The position numbers and the translations under genes are program-made. The notes under the pieces were generated by a model. It was not told where the DNA came from, ran no database searches, and saw only the letters and a list, made by a program, of their open reading frames with translations. This document shows, in pieces, positions 16,448 to 26,599 of a stretch of DNA of 35,259 nt. Position 1 is the first letter of the stretch. Each line of letters begins with the position of its first letter. Location: assembly GCF_004355005.1 (NCBI RefSeq), contig NZ_SMSJ01000055.1, positions 1-35,259 of the forward strand. The letters run 5' to 3'. The stretch is from Dankookia rubra. GTDB lineage: Bacteria > Pseudomonadota > Alphaproteobacteria > Acetobacterales > Acetobacteraceae.

Positions 16448-16534
16448 GTGACCGAGCTGACCCTCGGCGGCGGCGTCGCCGCAGCGCTCCTGCTCTACCT
16501 GCTTTGGGCGCTGCTTCGCCCCGAGGACCTGTGA
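16448..16534 (+). CDS. kdpF: KdpF small stabilising subunit
   Basis: A 28-residue single-helix peptide, [19 protein letters not shown] then ALLRPEDL. The [10 protein letters not shown] ending is characteristic of KdpF, which is about 29 residues long and sits beside KdpA to stabilise the KdpFABC complex in the inner membrane. I chose the GTG at 16448 by length; an in-frame GTG at 16439 overlaps the preceding stop and would add three residues. kdpA begins 4 nt after its stop. Too short for automatic callers, but convincing by position and motif. Confidence 0.8.
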   Translation: MTELTLGGGVAAALLLYLLWALLRPEDL

Positions 16535-16538
16535 TCCC

Positions 16539-18236
16539 ATGACCATCCTCGGCTGGGCGCAGATCGCGCTCGTCATGGCCGCCGTCGTGGCAGCCGCCAT
16601 CCCGCTGGCGCGTGCCATAGCGGCCGTCGCCGCGGGCCGCGTCACTCTCCTCGCGCCACTCGAGCGCGCCATCTACACCGCGGGCGGGATCGACCCGGCG
16701 CGCGGCATGGGGTGGCAGGGCTATACGCTGGCCATGCTGGCGACGAACCTCGCCGGCTTCCTGCTGCTCTACGCGCTGCTGCGGCTGCAGGGGCTGCTGC
16801 CCTTCAACCCGCAGGGCTTCGGCGGCCTGTCGCCCTGGCTCGCCTTCAACACCGCCGTTTCCTTCGTCACCAACACGAACTGGCAGGCCTACAGCGGCGA
16901 GGCGGCAATGAGCTACCTCAGCCAGATGGCCGGGCTCACGGTGCAGAATTTCCTCTCGGCGGCCACCGGCATGGCGCTTGCCCTCGCGCTCTGCCGCGCC
17001 TTCTCCGGCGGCGGCCTCAAGGATCTCGGCAATTTCTGGGCCGACTTCGTGCGGTTGAATCTCTATGTACTGTTGCCGCTGGCGATCCTCGTCGGTCTCG
17101 CCTTCGTCGCCTTGGGCATGCCGCAGACGCTCGCCGCCTATGTCGAGGCGACGACGCTGGAGGGCGGCACGCAGACCATCCCGCTCGGCCCGGCGGCTTT
17201 CCAGGTCGCCATCAAGCATCTCGGCACCAATGGCGGCGGCTTCTTCGGCGCGAATTCGGCGCATCCCTTCGAGGGCCCCTCCGCGCTGGCGACGAGCCTG
17301 CAGATCTGGTCGCACCAGGTGATCCCTTTCGCGTTGGTGCTGACCTTCGGCCATATCGTCCGCGACATTCGTCAGGGCCGGGCGCTGCTGGCGGTGATGC
17401 TGGCCTTCGTCATCGCCGGGACATGGATCGTCTATGCCGCCGAGGCCGGCGGGAACCCGCTGCACCTTGCCGCCGGAGTCGATCCCGCCATGGGCAACAT
17501 GGAGGGCAAGGAGGTCCGCTTCGGCCAGGCCCTGGTGGCGCTGTTCACGGCGACGACGACGGGTGCCAGCAACGGTGCGGTGAACGCGATGTTCGACAGC
17601 TTCACCCCGCTCGGCGGCTTGGTGCCGCTGTTCCTGATGCAGCTTGGCGAGGTGCTGCCGGGCGGCGTCGGCTCGGGCCTCTACGGCATGCTCGTCTTCG
17701 TGCTGCTGGCGGTCTTCGTCGCCGGCCTGATGGTTGGCCGCACGCCTGAGTACCTCGGCAAGAAGGTGCAGGCGCGGGAGGTGAAGCTGGCGATGCTGGC
17801 GGTGCTGGTGCTGCCGGCCGTGATCCTCGGCTTCACCGCGGTCTCCCTCGTGCTGCCAGCGGCGGCATCCTCGATCCAGGACGCCGGGCCGCATGGACTG
17901 ACGGAGATGCTCTACGCCTATAGCTCGGCTGCCGGGAACAACGGCTCCGCCTTCGGCGGGCTCGCGGCGGACACGCCCTGGCTGGATGCGACCCTCGGCA
18001 TCGCCATGCTGCTCGGCCGCTTTGCCTATATCGTGCCGATGATGGCGATCGCGGGGAGCCTCGCGGCGAAGCCGAAACTGGCCGCCTCGACCGGGACCTT
18101 CCCGACGCATGGGCCGCTCTTCGCCGGACTGCTGGCCGGGCTGATCCTGATCCTCGGCGGGCTGCAGTTCATGCCCGCCCTCGCGCTCGGCCCGGTTGCC
18201 GAGCATTTCGTACTCGCCGCCGGCAAGATCTTCTGA
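16539..18236 (+). CDS. kdpA: KdpA potassium-binding, channel-like subunit
   Basis: A 565-residue polytopic membrane protein belonging to the superfamily of potassium transporters. The four selectivity-filter loops are intact: TNTNWQ (111-116), GTNGGGFFG (229-237), TTTGASNGA and AAGNNGSAF. The last lies in a loop after EMLYAYSS. KdpA binds potassium from the periplasm and passes it through an internal tunnel to KdpB. Length matches E. coli KdpA (557). The start at 16539 follows kdpF by 4 nt and the gene ends 11 nt before kdpB, so this is one operon. Confidence 0.97.
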   Translation: MTILGWAQIALVMAAVVAAAIPLARAIAAVAAGRVTLLAPLERAIYTAGGIDPARGMGWQGYTLAMLATNLAGFLLLYALLRLQGLLPFNPQGFGGLSPWLAFNTAVSFVTNTNWQAYSGEAAMSYLSQMAGLTVQNFLSAATGMALALALCRAFSGGGLKDLGNFWADFVRLNLYVLLPLAILVGLAFVALGMPQTLAAYVEATTLEGGTQTIPLGPAAFQVAIKHLGTNGGGFFGANSAHPFEGPSALATSLQIWSHQVIPFALVLTFGHIVRDIRQGRALLAVMLAFVIAGTWIVYAAEAGGNPLHLAAGVDPAMGNMEGKEVRFGQALVALFTATTTGASNGAVNAMFDSFTPLGGLVPLFLMQLGEVLPGGVGSGLYGMLVFVLLAVFVAGLMVGRTPEYLGKKVQAREVKLAMLAVLVLPAVILGFTAVSLVLPAAASSIQDAGPHGLTEMLYAYSSAAGNNGSAFGGLAADTPWLDATLGIAMLLGRFAYIVPMMAIAGSLAAKPKLAASTGTFPTHGPLFAGLLAGLILILGGLQFMPALALGPVAEHFVLAAGKIF

Positions 18237-18247
18237 GGCCGACCCCG

Positions 18248-20317
18248 ATGAACATGACGCAAGCCATCCCGGCCGACGAGGCCCGCCGCGGCACACGCCG
18301 CGCCGCGCTGCTCACCCACCCGATTCTTCGGCGCGCCGCGCTCGACGCGCTCCGGAAGCTCGACCCGCGGCGCCTCGTGCGGAACCCCGTGATCTTCGTC
18401 ACCGAGGTCGTGGCGATCCTGGTGACGATCCTGTCGGGCCGGGCAGCGCTGCTCGGCGAGCCCTGGACCTTCCAGGTCGGCATCGCGCTCTGGCTCTGGC
18501 TGACCGTCCTCTTCTCCACCTTCGCGGAAGCGGTGGCGGAAGGCCGCGGCCGCGCCCAGGCGGAAAGCCTGCGGCGCACACGCACCGATGCCCGCGCCAA
18601 GCTGCTGGTGCGAGGCGACGACCGCGCGCTGTGGCAGCCGCGCGCGGCCACGGACCTGCGCGTGGGCGACCTGGTGCTGGCCGAGGCCGGCGACCTCATC
18701 CCCTCCGACGGCGAGGTGGTGGAGGGCATCGCCAGCGTGAACGAGGCGGCGGTGACCGGTGAATCCGCGCCCGTGATCCGCGAGAGCGGCGGCGACCGCA
18801 GCGCCGTCACCGGCGGCACGCTGGTCGTCTCCGACTGGCTCGTGCTGCGCATCACGGCGGCGCCCGGCGCCACTTTCCTCGACCGCATGATCGCCCTGGT
18901 CGAGGGCGCGGGCCGGCAGAAGACGCCGAACGAGATCGCGCTCGACATCCTGCTGGCCGGCATGACGATCATCTTCCTGATCGCGGTAGCCACGCTGGTG
19001 GGGCTGGCGTCATGGGGCGGCCGGCCGCCCTCCGTACCGGTGCTCGCGGCGCTGCTGGTCACGCTGATACCCACGACGATCGGTGGCCTGCTATCGGCGA
19101 TCGGCATCGCGGGGATGGACCGCCTGGTGCGCTTCAACGTGCTCGCAACCTCGGGCCGCGCGGTGGAGGCCGCCGGCGACGTCGACGTGCTGCTGCTCGA
19201 CAAGACCGGCACCATCACGCTCGGCAACCGCCAGGCGGCCGGGTTCATCCCCGTCCCGGGCGTGACGGAGCGCGAGCTGGCGGAGGCCGCGGCATTGTCC
19301 AGCCTGGCCGACGAGACGCCGGAGGGACGATCCATCCTGGCCTTCGCGCGGGAGCGCAACGGGATCGCCGCCCCGGCGCTGCCGGCCGGGGCGCGGGTGT
19401 CGCCCTTCACCGCACAGACGCGCATCTCCGGCCTCGACCTGCCAACCGGCGCATACCGAAAGGGTGCGGTGGACAGCCTTGCCCGCATGCTCGGCACCGA
19501 GCCGCCGCCGGCGCTGCGCGAGGCGGTGGATCGCATCGCGCGCGCCGGCGCCACGCCGCTGGCCGTCGCCATGGACGGCCGGCTGCTCGGCGCGATCGAG
19601 CTGAAGGACATCGTGAAGACGGGCATGCGCGCCCGCTTCGACGCGCTGCGCCGGATGGGCATCCGCACCGTCATGGTTACCGGCGACAACCGGCTGACCG
19701 CCGCCGCCATTGCCGCCGAGGCCGGGGTGGACGACTTCATCGCGGAAGCGACGCCCGAGGACAAGCTTGCGTATATCCGCCGTGCCCAGGCCGAGGGGCG
19801 GCTGGTGGCGATGGCCGGTGACGGCACCAACGATGCGCCCGCCCTCGCACAGGCCGATGTCGGGCTGGCCATGCAGACCGGCACGCAGGCAGCGCGCGAG
19901 GCCGGCAACATGGTGGACCTCGACAGCGACCCCACCAAGCTGATCGAAGTGGTGGAGATCGGCAAGCAGCTGCTGATCACCCGCGGCGCGCTGACCACCT
20001 TCTCCATAGCCAACGACGTGGCGAAGTACTTCGCCATCCTGCCGGCGATCTTCGCGGCGAGCTATCCGGAGCTGGGGGCGCTGAACGTCATGCGGCTCGC
20101 CTCCCCGGAGAGCGCGATCCTCTCCGCCGTCATCTTCAACGCGCTGATCATCGTTGCCCTGGTGCCGCTGGCCTTGCGCGGTGTCGCCTATGTACCGGTC
20201 GGCGCGGCCGCGCTGCTGCGACGCAACCTGCTGATCTACGGCCTGGGCGGCCTCGTCGCGCCCTTTGTCGGGATCAAGCTGATCGATCTCCTCCTCGTCC
20301 TGCTGGGGCTTGCCTGA
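18248..20317 (+). CDS. kdpB: KdpB P-type ATPase subunit
   Basis: A 689-residue P-type ATPase that powers high-affinity potassium uptake. Visible motifs are the actuator VTGES (169-173), phosphorylation site DKTGT (318-322, Asp318), nucleotide-binding KGAV (about 405), VMVTGDN (about 476) and the hinge [11 protein letters not shown] (about 523). Membrane segment M4 has the [13 protein letters not shown] signature of potassium-type P-ATPases. The KdpB inhibitory Ser in TGES, known to be phosphorylated in E. coli at high potassium, is present. Stop and the kdpC start are separated by only 2 nt. Confidence 0.97.
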   Translation: MNMTQAIPADEARRGTRRAALLTHPILRRAALDALRKLDPRRLVRNPVIFVTEVVAILVTILSGRAALLGEPWTFQVGIALWLWLTVLFSTFAEAVAEGRGRAQAESLRRTRTDARAKLLVRGDDRALWQPRAATDLRVGDLVLAEAGDLIPSDGEVVEGIASVNEAAVTGESAPVIRESGGDRSAVTGGTLVVSDWLVLRITAAPGATFLDRMIALVEGAGRQKTPNEIALDILLAGMTIIFLIAVATLVGLASWGGRPPSVPVLAALLVTLIPTTIGGLLSAIGIAGMDRLVRFNVLATSGRAVEAAGDVDVLLLDKTGTITLGNRQAAGFIPVPGVTERELAEAAALSSLADETPEGRSILAFARERNGIAAPALPAGARVSPFTAQTRISGLDLPTGAYRKGAVDSLARMLGTEPPPALREAVDRIARAGATPLAVAMDGRLLGAIELKDIVKTGMRARFDALRRMGIRTVMVTGDNRLTAAAIAAEAGVDDFIAEATPEDKLAYIRRAQAEGRLVAMAGDGTNDAPALAQADVGLAMQTGTQAAREAGNMVDLDSDPTKLIEVVEIGKQLLITRGALTTFSIANDVAKYFAILPAIFAASYPELGALNVMRLASPESAILSAVIFNALIIVALVPLALRGVAYVPVGAAALLRRNLLIYGLGGLVAPFVGIKLIDLLLVLLGLA

Positions 20318-20319
20318 CC

Positions 20320-20874
20320 ATGACATCCGTCCTCCGCCCGGCCATTGCGCTCGTGGTGCTGTTCACCCTGCTCCTCGGCCTCGCCGTACCGCTGGCCTTC
20401 ACCGGGATGGCCGGGCTGGTCTTCCCTACCCAGGCCGGCGGCAGCCTGATCGAGCGCGACGGCCGGGTCGTCGGCTCCGCGTTGCTCGGGCAGGACTTCA
20501 CCGCGGACTGCTACTTCCAGCCTCGTCCCTCGGCGACCACGCCGGCGCCCTACAACGCCGCCGCGTCCGCCGCCTCGCAGCTTGGCCCAACCTCGGCGGC
20601 GCTGCTCGACGCGGTGAAGGCGCGCGTCGCGGCCCTCGGCGGCGGACCCGTGCCGGCGGATGCCGTCCAGGCCTCGGGCGCCGGGCTCGACCCGCATGTC
20701 AGCCCGGAGAATGCAGCGCGGCAGATCCGTCGCGTGGCGCAGGCCCGCGGCATGTCCGAAGCGCGGCTGGCAGAGTTGGTGGCGGCATACACCGAGGGGC
20801 GGCAACTCGGTGTGTTCGGCGATCCGCGCGTGAACGTGCTGCGCCTCGACCTCGCACTCGACGGATCGACGTGA
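20320..20874 (+). CDS. kdpC: KdpC periplasmic-facing subunit
   Basis: A 184-residue protein with one N-terminal membrane anchor (AIALVVLFTLLLGLAVPLAF) and a periplasmic domain. Typical KdpC motifs are GSALLGQDFT, YFQPRPSATT-PAPYNAA, ASGAGLDPHVSPENA-RQ, VAQARG and the C-terminal GDPRVNVLRLDLALD. KdpC assembles with KdpA and KdpB and raises their affinity for potassium. It is the last gene of the operon, followed at once by a hairpin. Confidence 0.96.
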   Translation: MTSVLRPAIALVVLFTLLLGLAVPLAFTGMAGLVFPTQAGGSLIERDGRVVGSALLGQDFTADCYFQPRPSATTPAPYNAAASAASQLGPTSAALLDAVKARVAALGGGPVPADAVQASGAGLDPHVSPENAARQIRRVAQARGMSEARLAELVAAYTEGRQLGVFGDPRVNVLRLDLALDGST

Positions 20875-20879
20875 AAAGG

Positions 20880-20907
20880 CTGGAAAGCCTCATCCCGCTC
20901 TTTCCAG
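20880..20907 (+). terminator. Hairpin at the end of the kdp operon
   Basis: A perfect 8-bp stem (CTGGAAAG / CTTTCCAG) with a 12-nt loop lies 5 nt after the kdpC stop. There is no U-tract, so termination would be weak or Rho-assisted. Confidence 0.35.
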
Positions 20908-21217
20908 AGCAAAGGACCGAACCAGGTCAGTCTGACCCGCGAAGGCCTACGCGCGCGGCCGACGGTTTAGTGGAGCAGATGCGCTCCTGGGTCCGCTTTC
21001 ATCCGGACTCTGTGACGACGAGGAGGACGGCTGCCATCATGCGCGTCCAACACGGTGATTGACACGCGCCGGTTTGCAGCATGCCCCGAACAGGGCTCGC
21101 GCAAGCTCCTCGTTCGGTCGACCGAGCGCAAAGGCTTTGGCATCAGTGCCGGATCAATTCCGAGCCGCCGTGCATGACTTCGTGGTGCCGGCAAGGTTGC
21201 CAGCAAGCAAAGGCGCG
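20908..21217. other. Intergenic stretch, nothing recognised
   Basis: About 310 bp between the ends of kdpC and the convergent TetR gene. Frames on both strands have no family similarity that I can see and no ribosome site. No strong terminator is visible for either flanking gene beyond the hairpin already listed. Confidence 0.4.
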
Positions 21218-21799
21218 TCACTGCCCAATCGAATCACGCAGGACGACCTCCGCACCCTCGCGGAGCACCTCGCCCGCCCTGGGGCCGCCAAGATAGGGCA
21301 GGGCCGACCAAGCGCCATCGATCAGCATCGCCAGCGTGTCGCCCACCAGTTCCGGCCGCGTCGCGCCGGCTTCCCTGGCGAGCTCTGCCAGCCCCGCCCG
21401 CATGCGGCTTTTATGCGCGGCCACCGCCTGATGCGTCGGGTGCTCCGGGTCAGGAAACTCCGCCTGTGCCAGCAGAAGCGGGCAGCCGCGATAGTCGGGC
21501 TCCTGGAGCTTCGCCGCGATCGCCGCCACCACCGCGCGCAACTTCGCCGCCGGCGTCGGGGCGGGCTCCGTCACCGCCGCAAACCAGGCATCGTAGGCTG
21601 CTGCATCCTCCGCGAGGATGGCGGCGACCAGCGCATCCTTGCTGGGATAAGCGCGGTAGAGACTCATCTTGGTCGCCTCGGCGACGCGGCACACCTCCTC
21701 GACCCCGGTGGCCCGGATGCCCTGACGGTAGAACAGGTCCTTCGCCGCGCTCTGGATGCGCTGCGCTGCCTTCGGCCGGTCGGCAGTGGCGCTGGACAT
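21218..21799 (-). CDS. TetR/AcrR-family repressor of the adjacent efflux genes
   Basis: A 193-residue regulator. The N-terminal helix-turn-helix spans about 10-58: RIQSAAKDLFYRQGIRATGV, then VCRVAEATKMSLYRAYPSKDALV. The ligand-binding half contains GCPLLLAQAEFPDPEHPTHQ, a pattern common in TetR proteins with a TetR_C-type pocket. The start is supported by GAGGGAGACC just upstream of the ATG at 21799. It is divergent from the membrane-fusion gene, with a strong palindrome between them, so it probably represses the efflux pair and itself and is released by a pump substrate. The inducer is unknown. Confidence 0.88.
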   Translation of the reverse strand: MSSATADRPKAAQRIQSAAKDLFYRQGIRATGVEEVCRVAEATKMSLYRAYPSKDALVAAILAEDAAAYDAWFAAVTEPAPTPAAKLRAVVAAIAAKLQEPDYRGCPLLLAQAEFPDPEHPTHQAVAAHKSRMRAGLAELAREAGATRPELVGDTLAMLIDGAWSALPYLGGPRAGEVLREGAEVVLRDSIGQ

Positions 21800-21855
21800 G
21801 GCGGTCTCCCTCTCCTCTCGGCAGCGTGATAGACGCCGCGGCCATTCCGACTTGC

Positions 21856-21900
21856 TGATACTGACCGGTCACTTACTTTGAGACGAACCGGTCGGTATCA
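21856..21900. promoter_or_regulatory. Palindromic TetR operator
   Basis: Arms TGATACTGACCGGT (21856-21869) and ACCGGTCGGTATCA (21887-21900) are inverted copies with one mismatch and a 17-nt spacer. Each arm also contains the smaller palindrome ACCGGT. It lies in the 121-bp divergent region, 21 nt upstream of the membrane-fusion start. It may be bound as two half-operators or by two dimers. Seen directly; assignment to this TetR is by position. Confidence 0.7.
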
Positions 21901-21920
21901 TCTGGCCCTGGAGAATGGCG

Positions 21921-23165
21921 ATGCCCTCTGATCATCGCAAGGCCCTAATGAGCGAGAACGACGCAAGTCCCTGGATTGATTGGCTGAACCGGACCCAGGC
22001 CGGACTCGCCCCGCGGCAGGCAAACCGGCTTGTGCAGGGCGCGACGGCTCTGGCGCTGCTGGCCGGCACGGCGCTGGCACCCCCGGTTCGGGCGCAGGGC
22101 ACCCCCGCCGCGCCCCCAGTCACCGTGGCCACGCCGCTGGCCCGTCAGGTGGCGGAATGGAACGAGCACACCGCCCGGATTGAACCTTCGGCCCGGGTCG
22201 AGATCCGACCGCGGGTCTCCGGCCAGGTAATGCAGGTGCATTTCCAGGACGGCGCCCTGGTCCGTGCCGGCGAGCTGCTTTTCACGCTGGACCAGCGACC
22301 CTTCCAGATTGCGGTCGAGAATGCCCGCGCCGAGGTCGCCCGCAACGAGGCGCGGCTCACCCTCGCCGAGCAACAGGTACAGCGCTACACGCCGCTGGTG
22401 CAGCAGCGCTTCGCACCGGAGTCCGAGATGGACACGAGGCGCAGCGCGCTTCGGGAGGGGCAGGCCGGCCTCGCCGCCGCCCGTGCCGCGCTGCACCAGG
22501 CGGAACTCGACCTCGAATTCTCCGAAATCCGCGCGCCGCGCCCGGGCCGCGTGAGCGACCGCCGCGTCGATGCCGGCAACCTGGTGCAGCAGGGGACCAC
22601 CCTGCTGACCACGCTTGTGGCACTCGACCCGATCTATGTTTCCTTTGATGCAAGCGAGACCGAATACCTGCGCTATGCGCGGGCGACACGGGGCGGCATG
22701 CGGCGCGGCGCTGGCCAAGCCGACACGGTGGTCCAGCTACGGCTGCTGGACGAGCCCGACTTCCGCCGCGAGGGGCGCATGGACTTCGTCGACAGCGGCT
22801 TCGACGCCCGCAGCGGCACGATTCGCGGTCGCGCCGTGGTGCCGAACCCGGACCTCTTCCTCACGCCCGGCAGCTTCGCCCGCCTTCGCCTGTTTGCCGG
22901 CGAGGCCCCGGCACTGATGGTGCCCGATGCCGCGATCATGGCCGACCAGTCCGGCCGCATGGTTCTGACCGTTGCGTCGGACGGCACGGTCTCGCCGCGC
23001 ACCGTCCTGCTGGGCCCACTGGTGGATGGGCTGCGTGTCGTGCGCAGCGGCCTGGCGCCGGAGGATCGGGTGATCATCGGCGGCCTGCACCGTGCCCGCC
23101 CGGGCGCCCACGTCACCGCGGAACTCGGCCGCATCGGGCCGGGCCCCATGGCCGCCGCCGACTGA
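21921..23165 (+). CDS. RND efflux periplasmic adaptor (membrane-fusion protein)
   Basis: About 414 residues. A leader with a hydrophobic stretch (ATALALLAGTALAPP) ends in a likely signal-peptidase site after VRA. The lipoyl-like halves (VEIRPRVSGQVMQVHFQDGA, DLEFSEIRAPRPGRVSDR) flank a helical hairpin, followed by a beta-barrel (VALDPIYVSFDASETEYL) and a membrane-proximal domain (GLAPEDRVIIGGLHRARPG). These identify an AcrA/MexA-type adaptor for RND pumps. I chose the ATG at 21921 because TGGAG lies 7 nt upstream; ATGs at 21915 and 21948 are possible. The rather long N-terminus before the signal (about 30 residues) favours the later start. It is followed 132 bp later by the pump gene. Confidence 0.9.
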   Translation: MPSDHRKALMSENDASPWIDWLNRTQAGLAPRQANRLVQGATALALLAGTALAPPVRAQGTPAAPPVTVATPLARQVAEWNEHTARIEPSARVEIRPRVSGQVMQVHFQDGALVRAGELLFTLDQRPFQIAVENARAEVARNEARLTLAEQQVQRYTPLVQQRFAPESEMDTRRSALREGQAGLAAARAALHQAELDLEFSEIRAPRPGRVSDRRVDAGNLVQQGTTLLTTLVALDPIYVSFDASETEYLRYARATRGGMRRGAGQADTVVQLRLLDEPDFRREGRMDFVDSGFDARSGTIRGRAVVPNPDLFLTPGSFARLRLFAGEAPALMVPDAAIMADQSGRMVLTVASDGTVSPRTVLLGPLVDGLRVVRSGLAPEDRVIIGGLHRARPGAHVTAELGRIGPGPMAAAD

Positions 23166-23297
23166 CCGACCTCCCGGCCGGGGCCGGCTGCGGCCGGCCT
23201 CGCCATCCGTGAACCATCGCGCGCGGCGTCCCCTGGTCGCCGGCCGCGATGGGCCGCCGGGGGCCGGTTTTCCGCCTCCTCCCAGGAACACCGCGCC

Positions 23298-26200
23298 ATG
23301 CGCCTCGCCCGCTTCTTCATCGACCGCCCCGTCTTCGCCGCCGTGCTCGCCATAGCGATCACCCTGGTCGGCGGCATTGCCGCATGGCGGCTGCCAATCG
23401 CCGAGTACCCCGACATCGCCCCGCCGACCGTGCAGGTTACCGCGCTCTATCCCGGCGCCTCGGCCGAGACCATCGCCGCCACTGTCGCCGGCCCGATCGA
23501 GCAGGAGGTGAACGGCGTCGATGGCATGTTGTACCTCTCCTCCCAGTCGACCGGCGATGGTCGGGTGACGATCAGCGTGGTGTTCCAGCAGGGCACCAAT
23601 ATCGACCAGGCGCAGGTGCTGGTGCAGAACCGCGTCGCGATCGCCGAGCCGCGGCTGCCCGAGGACGTGCGGCGGCTCGGCATCACCGTGAAGAAGGCTT
23701 CGCCCGACCTGCTGATGGTCGTGCACTTGACCTCCCCCGACGGCAGTCGAAGCCAGGAATACATCTCCAACTTCGCCACCCTGGCGATCAAGGACCGGTT
23801 GACACGGCTGGACGGCGTCGGCGACGCGCAGGTCTTCGGCGCGCGCGACTACGCCATGCGGGTCTGGCTCGACCCCGACCGGGTCGCCGCGCACGGCTTG
23901 GCGCCGGGCGACGTGCTGGACGCGCTCCGCCGCGCCAATGCCCAGGTTGCCGCCGGCGCCATCGGCCAGGCGCCACGCGCCACTGGTGCGGGCGCCTTCG
24001 AGGTGAACCTGCAGGCGCAGGGTCGCCTCACCTCGCCCGAGCAATTCGATGAGCAGGTCATCACGACCGGAGCGGGCGGCGCGCCGCTGCGGCTGCGCGA
24101 CATCGCCAGGACCGAGATCGGCGCCGCCGACTACACCGTCAACGCGTTGCTGAACAACCAGGTGGCGACCGCTATCGTGATCTTCCAGCGTCCAGGCACC
24201 AATGCGCTGGCGACTGCCGCCGCTGTCCGCCGCACGATGGAGGAGGCGCAAGGCAGCTTTCCCTCCGGCATCGGCTACAGCGTGGTCTACGACCCGACGC
24301 GCTTCATCGCCCAGAGCATGGAGGCCGTGCTGCACACCTTCGCCGAGGCCGTCGCGCTGGTGGTGCTGGTGGTGGTGCTGTTCCTGCAGAACTGGCGGGC
24401 CGCCGTCATCCCGCTGCTGGCCATCCCGGTCTCCATTGTCGGCACGTTCGCCGTGCTGCTGGCGCTCGGCTTCACCCTGAACACGCTGACCATGTTCGGG
24501 CTGATTCTCGCCATCGGCATCGTGGTCGATGACGCCATCGTCGTGGTCGAGAATGCCGAGCGGCACATGGCCGAGGGGCTCTCGCCGCTCGAGGCGGCGC
24601 GCCTCACCATGGACGAGGTCGGCGGCGCGCTGATCGCCATCGCTTTGGTGCTTGTCGCGGTTTTCGTGCCAACCGCCTTCATCGGTGGCATCCAGGGCGC
24701 CTTCTACAAGCAGTTCGCGGTGACGATCGCGGTCGCCACCGTACTCTCGATGCTGGTCTCGCTGACGCTGTCCCCGGCGCTGGCGGCACTGCTGCTGAAG
24801 CCACACGGCCATGCCGCGTCACGGTCCCGCCTGCTGGCGCCGATCGGCCTGTTCTTCCGCGGCTTCAACTGGCTGTTCGAGCGGCTGTCGCTCGGATATG
24901 GCGGGCTGACCCGGCGACTGGTGCGGCTGCCGATCATTCTGCTGCTGCTCTATGCCGGATTGCTGGCGGCAACAGGGCAGCGGGTGCTGGTGACGCCGAC
25001 CGGGCTCATTCCGCCGCTCGACCGCGGCTACTTCATCGTAGCGTTCCAACTGCCGCCGGGCGCCAGCCTGAGCCGGACGGATGCCGTCATCCGTCGGGCA
25101 TCCGAGACCATACTGGCGACACCGGGCATCAAGGACGCAGTCGCTTTCGTCGGCTTTGACGGCGCCACCTTCACCAACGCACCGAATACCGGCGTTGTTT
25201 TCACCGGCCTGGAATCCTTCGAGGACCGCGAGAAGCTGGGGCTGAGCGGCAATGCCATCCTGGCCGACCTGCAGGCCCGGCTATCGGGCGAGCCGGATGC
25301 GCGCGTGCTGGTCATTCCACCACCGCCGGTGCCGGGCATCGGCACTGGCGGCGGCTTCAAGCTGATGATCCAGGACCGCGCCGGGCGCGGCCCGCAAGCA
25401 CTGGAGGCGGCAACTCAGCAGGTGGTGGCGGCAGCGAACCGGGCGCCCGGCATCGCCTTCGCCTTCAGCCTGTTCAACACCGCGACGCCGCAAATCCATG
25501 CCGAGATCGACCGGACGCGGGCGGAAATGCTGGGCGTGCCGATCTCCCGCGTGCATGAGGCGATGGGCACCTACATGGGCTCAGCCTTCGTCAACGACTT
25601 CAACCTACTGGGCCGCACCTGGCGGGTGACGGCGCAGGCCGACATGGCCCACCGCATGACGGTCGAGGACATCGCCCGGCTGCGTACCCGGACAGATGCC
25701 GGGGCGATGGTGCCGCTCGGCAGCGTCGCCACCTTTCGCGAAACCTCGGGCCCCTACCGCGTGCCACGCTACAACCTCTACCCCGCGGCCGAGGTGCAGG
25801 GCGCGGCTCTGCCGGGTATCTCCACGGGCCAGGCGATTGCGGCCATGGAGGTGGTGGTGCGCGACGCCCTGCCGGAAGGCTTCGGCTACGAATGGACCGA
25901 GCTGGCCCTGCAGGAGAGCATCGCCGGCAACACCGCGCCGGTCGCCTTTGGCTTGGCTGTGGTCTTCGTCTTCCTGGTGCTGGCGGCAATGTACGAGAGC
26001 TGGCTGCTACCGCTGGCGGTGGTGATGATCGCGCCGATGTCGGTGCTGGCGGCGCTGCTCGGCGTCTGGCATACCGGGCTCGACAACAACGTGTTGGTGC
26101 AGGTCGGGCTGGTGGTGCTGGTCGGACTCGCCGCGAAGAACGCCATTCTGATCGTCGAATTTGCCCGCGCCGCCGAGACGGCAGGCGCCACGCGTTGGGA

Positions 26201-26492
26201 AGCCGCAGCCGCTGCGGCGCGCACCCGGCTGCGTCCGATCCTGATGACCAGCCTGGCCTTCATCCTCGGTGTGTTGCCGCTGACTGTCGCGACCGGCGCC
26301 GGCGCGGAGATGCGGCAGAGCCTCGGCGTCGCGGTCTTCTACGGCATGTTGGGCGTGACGCTGTTCGGCCTGCTGTTCACGCCGGTCTTCTACGTGGTGG
26401 CGCGCGCCATGGCGCGCCGCAGCACACAGCGCAGCTTGGCGCCGGCAGCGCGGCCGGTGGTCGACCGGCGTGAACCATCGAGTGCGCCTTGA
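23298..26492 (+). CDS. RND multidrug efflux pump permease (HAE1, AcrB-like)
   Basis: A 1064-residue inner-membrane proton antiporter with two homologous halves of six helices each. It starts with FFIDRPVFAAVLAIAITLVGG and contains the HAE1 motifs YPDIAPPTVQV, GVDGMLYLSSQS, IVVDDAIVVVENAERHM (Asp411-Asp412, the proton-relay pair in helix 4), ALVLVAVFVPTAFIGG and, in the second half, LVGLAAKNAILIVEFAR with the conserved relay Lys near 947. Both large periplasmic loops are complete. AGGAAC about 11 nt upstream supports the start. No outer-membrane channel gene follows, so it must borrow a TolC-like partner encoded elsewhere. Substrates are not predictable from sequence by eye. Confidence 0.95.
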   Translation: MRLARFFIDRPVFAAVLAIAITLVGGIAAWRLPIAEYPDIAPPTVQVTALYPGASAETIAATVAGPIEQEVNGVDGMLYLSSQSTGDGRVTISVVFQQGTNIDQAQVLVQNRVAIAEPRLPEDVRRLGITVKKASPDLLMVVHLTSPDGSRSQEYISNFATLAIKDRLTRLDGVGDAQVFGARDYAMRVWLDPDRVAAHGLAPGDVLDALRRANAQVAAGAIGQAPRATGAGAFEVNLQAQGRLTSPEQFDEQVITTGAGGAPLRLRDIARTEIGAADYTVNALLNNQVATAIVIFQRPGTNALATAAAVRRTMEEAQGSFPSGIGYSVVYDPTRFIAQSMEAVLHTFAEAVALVVLVVVLFLQNWRAAVIPLLAIPVSIVGTFAVLLALGFTLNTLTMFGLILAIGIVVDDAIVVVENAERHMAEGLSPLEAARLTMDEVGGALIAIALVLVAVFVPTAFIGGIQGAFYKQFAVTIAVATVLSMLVSLTLSPALAALLLKPHGHAASRSRLLAPIGLFFRGFNWLFERLSLGYGGLTRRLVRLPIILLLLYAGLLAATGQRVLVTPTGLIPPLDRGYFIVAFQLPPGASLSRTDAVIRRASETILATPGIKDAVAFVGFDGATFTNAPNTGVVFTGLESFEDREKLGLSGNAILADLQARLSGEPDARVLVIPPPPVPGIGTGGGFKLMIQDRAGRGPQALEAATQQVVAAANRAPGIAFAFSLFNTATPQIHAEIDRTRAEMLGVPISRVHEAMGTYMGSAFVNDFNLLGRTWRVTAQADMAHRMTVEDIARLRTRTDAGAMVPLGSVATFRETSGPYRVPRYNLYPAAEVQGAALPGISTGQAIAAMEVVVRDALPEGFGYEWTELALQESIAGNTAPVAFGLAVVFVFLVLAAMYESWLLPLAVVMIAPMSVLAALLGVWHTGLDNNVLVQVGLVVLVGLAAKNAILIVEFARAAETAGATRWEAAAAAARTRLRPILMTSLAFILGVLPLTVATGAGAEMRQSLGVAVFYGMLGVTLFGLLFTPVFYVVARAMARRSTQRSLAPAARPVVDRREPSSAP

Positions 26493-26543
26493 TGCCAGGC
26501 GCAGATGGCATGCGAGACGCCGGTGGGCCACGTCGGAGGATCG

Positions 26544-26568
26544 GGATTCCGGGCGCGTCCCGGAATCC
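26544..26568. terminator. Hairpin downstream of the RND permease
   Basis: A perfect 10-bp stem (GGATTCCGGG / CCCGGAATCC) with a 5-nt loop (CGCGT) begins 51 nt after the permease stop. No U-tract follows. It may attenuate read-through, or be part of the IS5 relic that follows it. Confidence 0.45.
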
Positions 26569-26599
26569 ATAGGGATGCGCCACGACTTTCCTTCAAGCC

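Noticed and set aside
16383-18296. 637-residue minus-strand open frame opposite kdpA
   Set aside because: Shadow of kdpA, rich in Arg, Glu, Gln and His, without ribosome site or motif.
18169-20037. 622-residue minus-strand open frame opposite kdpB
   Set aside because: Ser/Arg/Ala-rich shadow of kdpB with no recognisable domain.
22737-24812. 691-residue minus-strand open frame across the RND genes
   Set aside because: Runs antisense across two different genes and the intergenic gap; His/Asp/Gln-rich artefact of codon bias.
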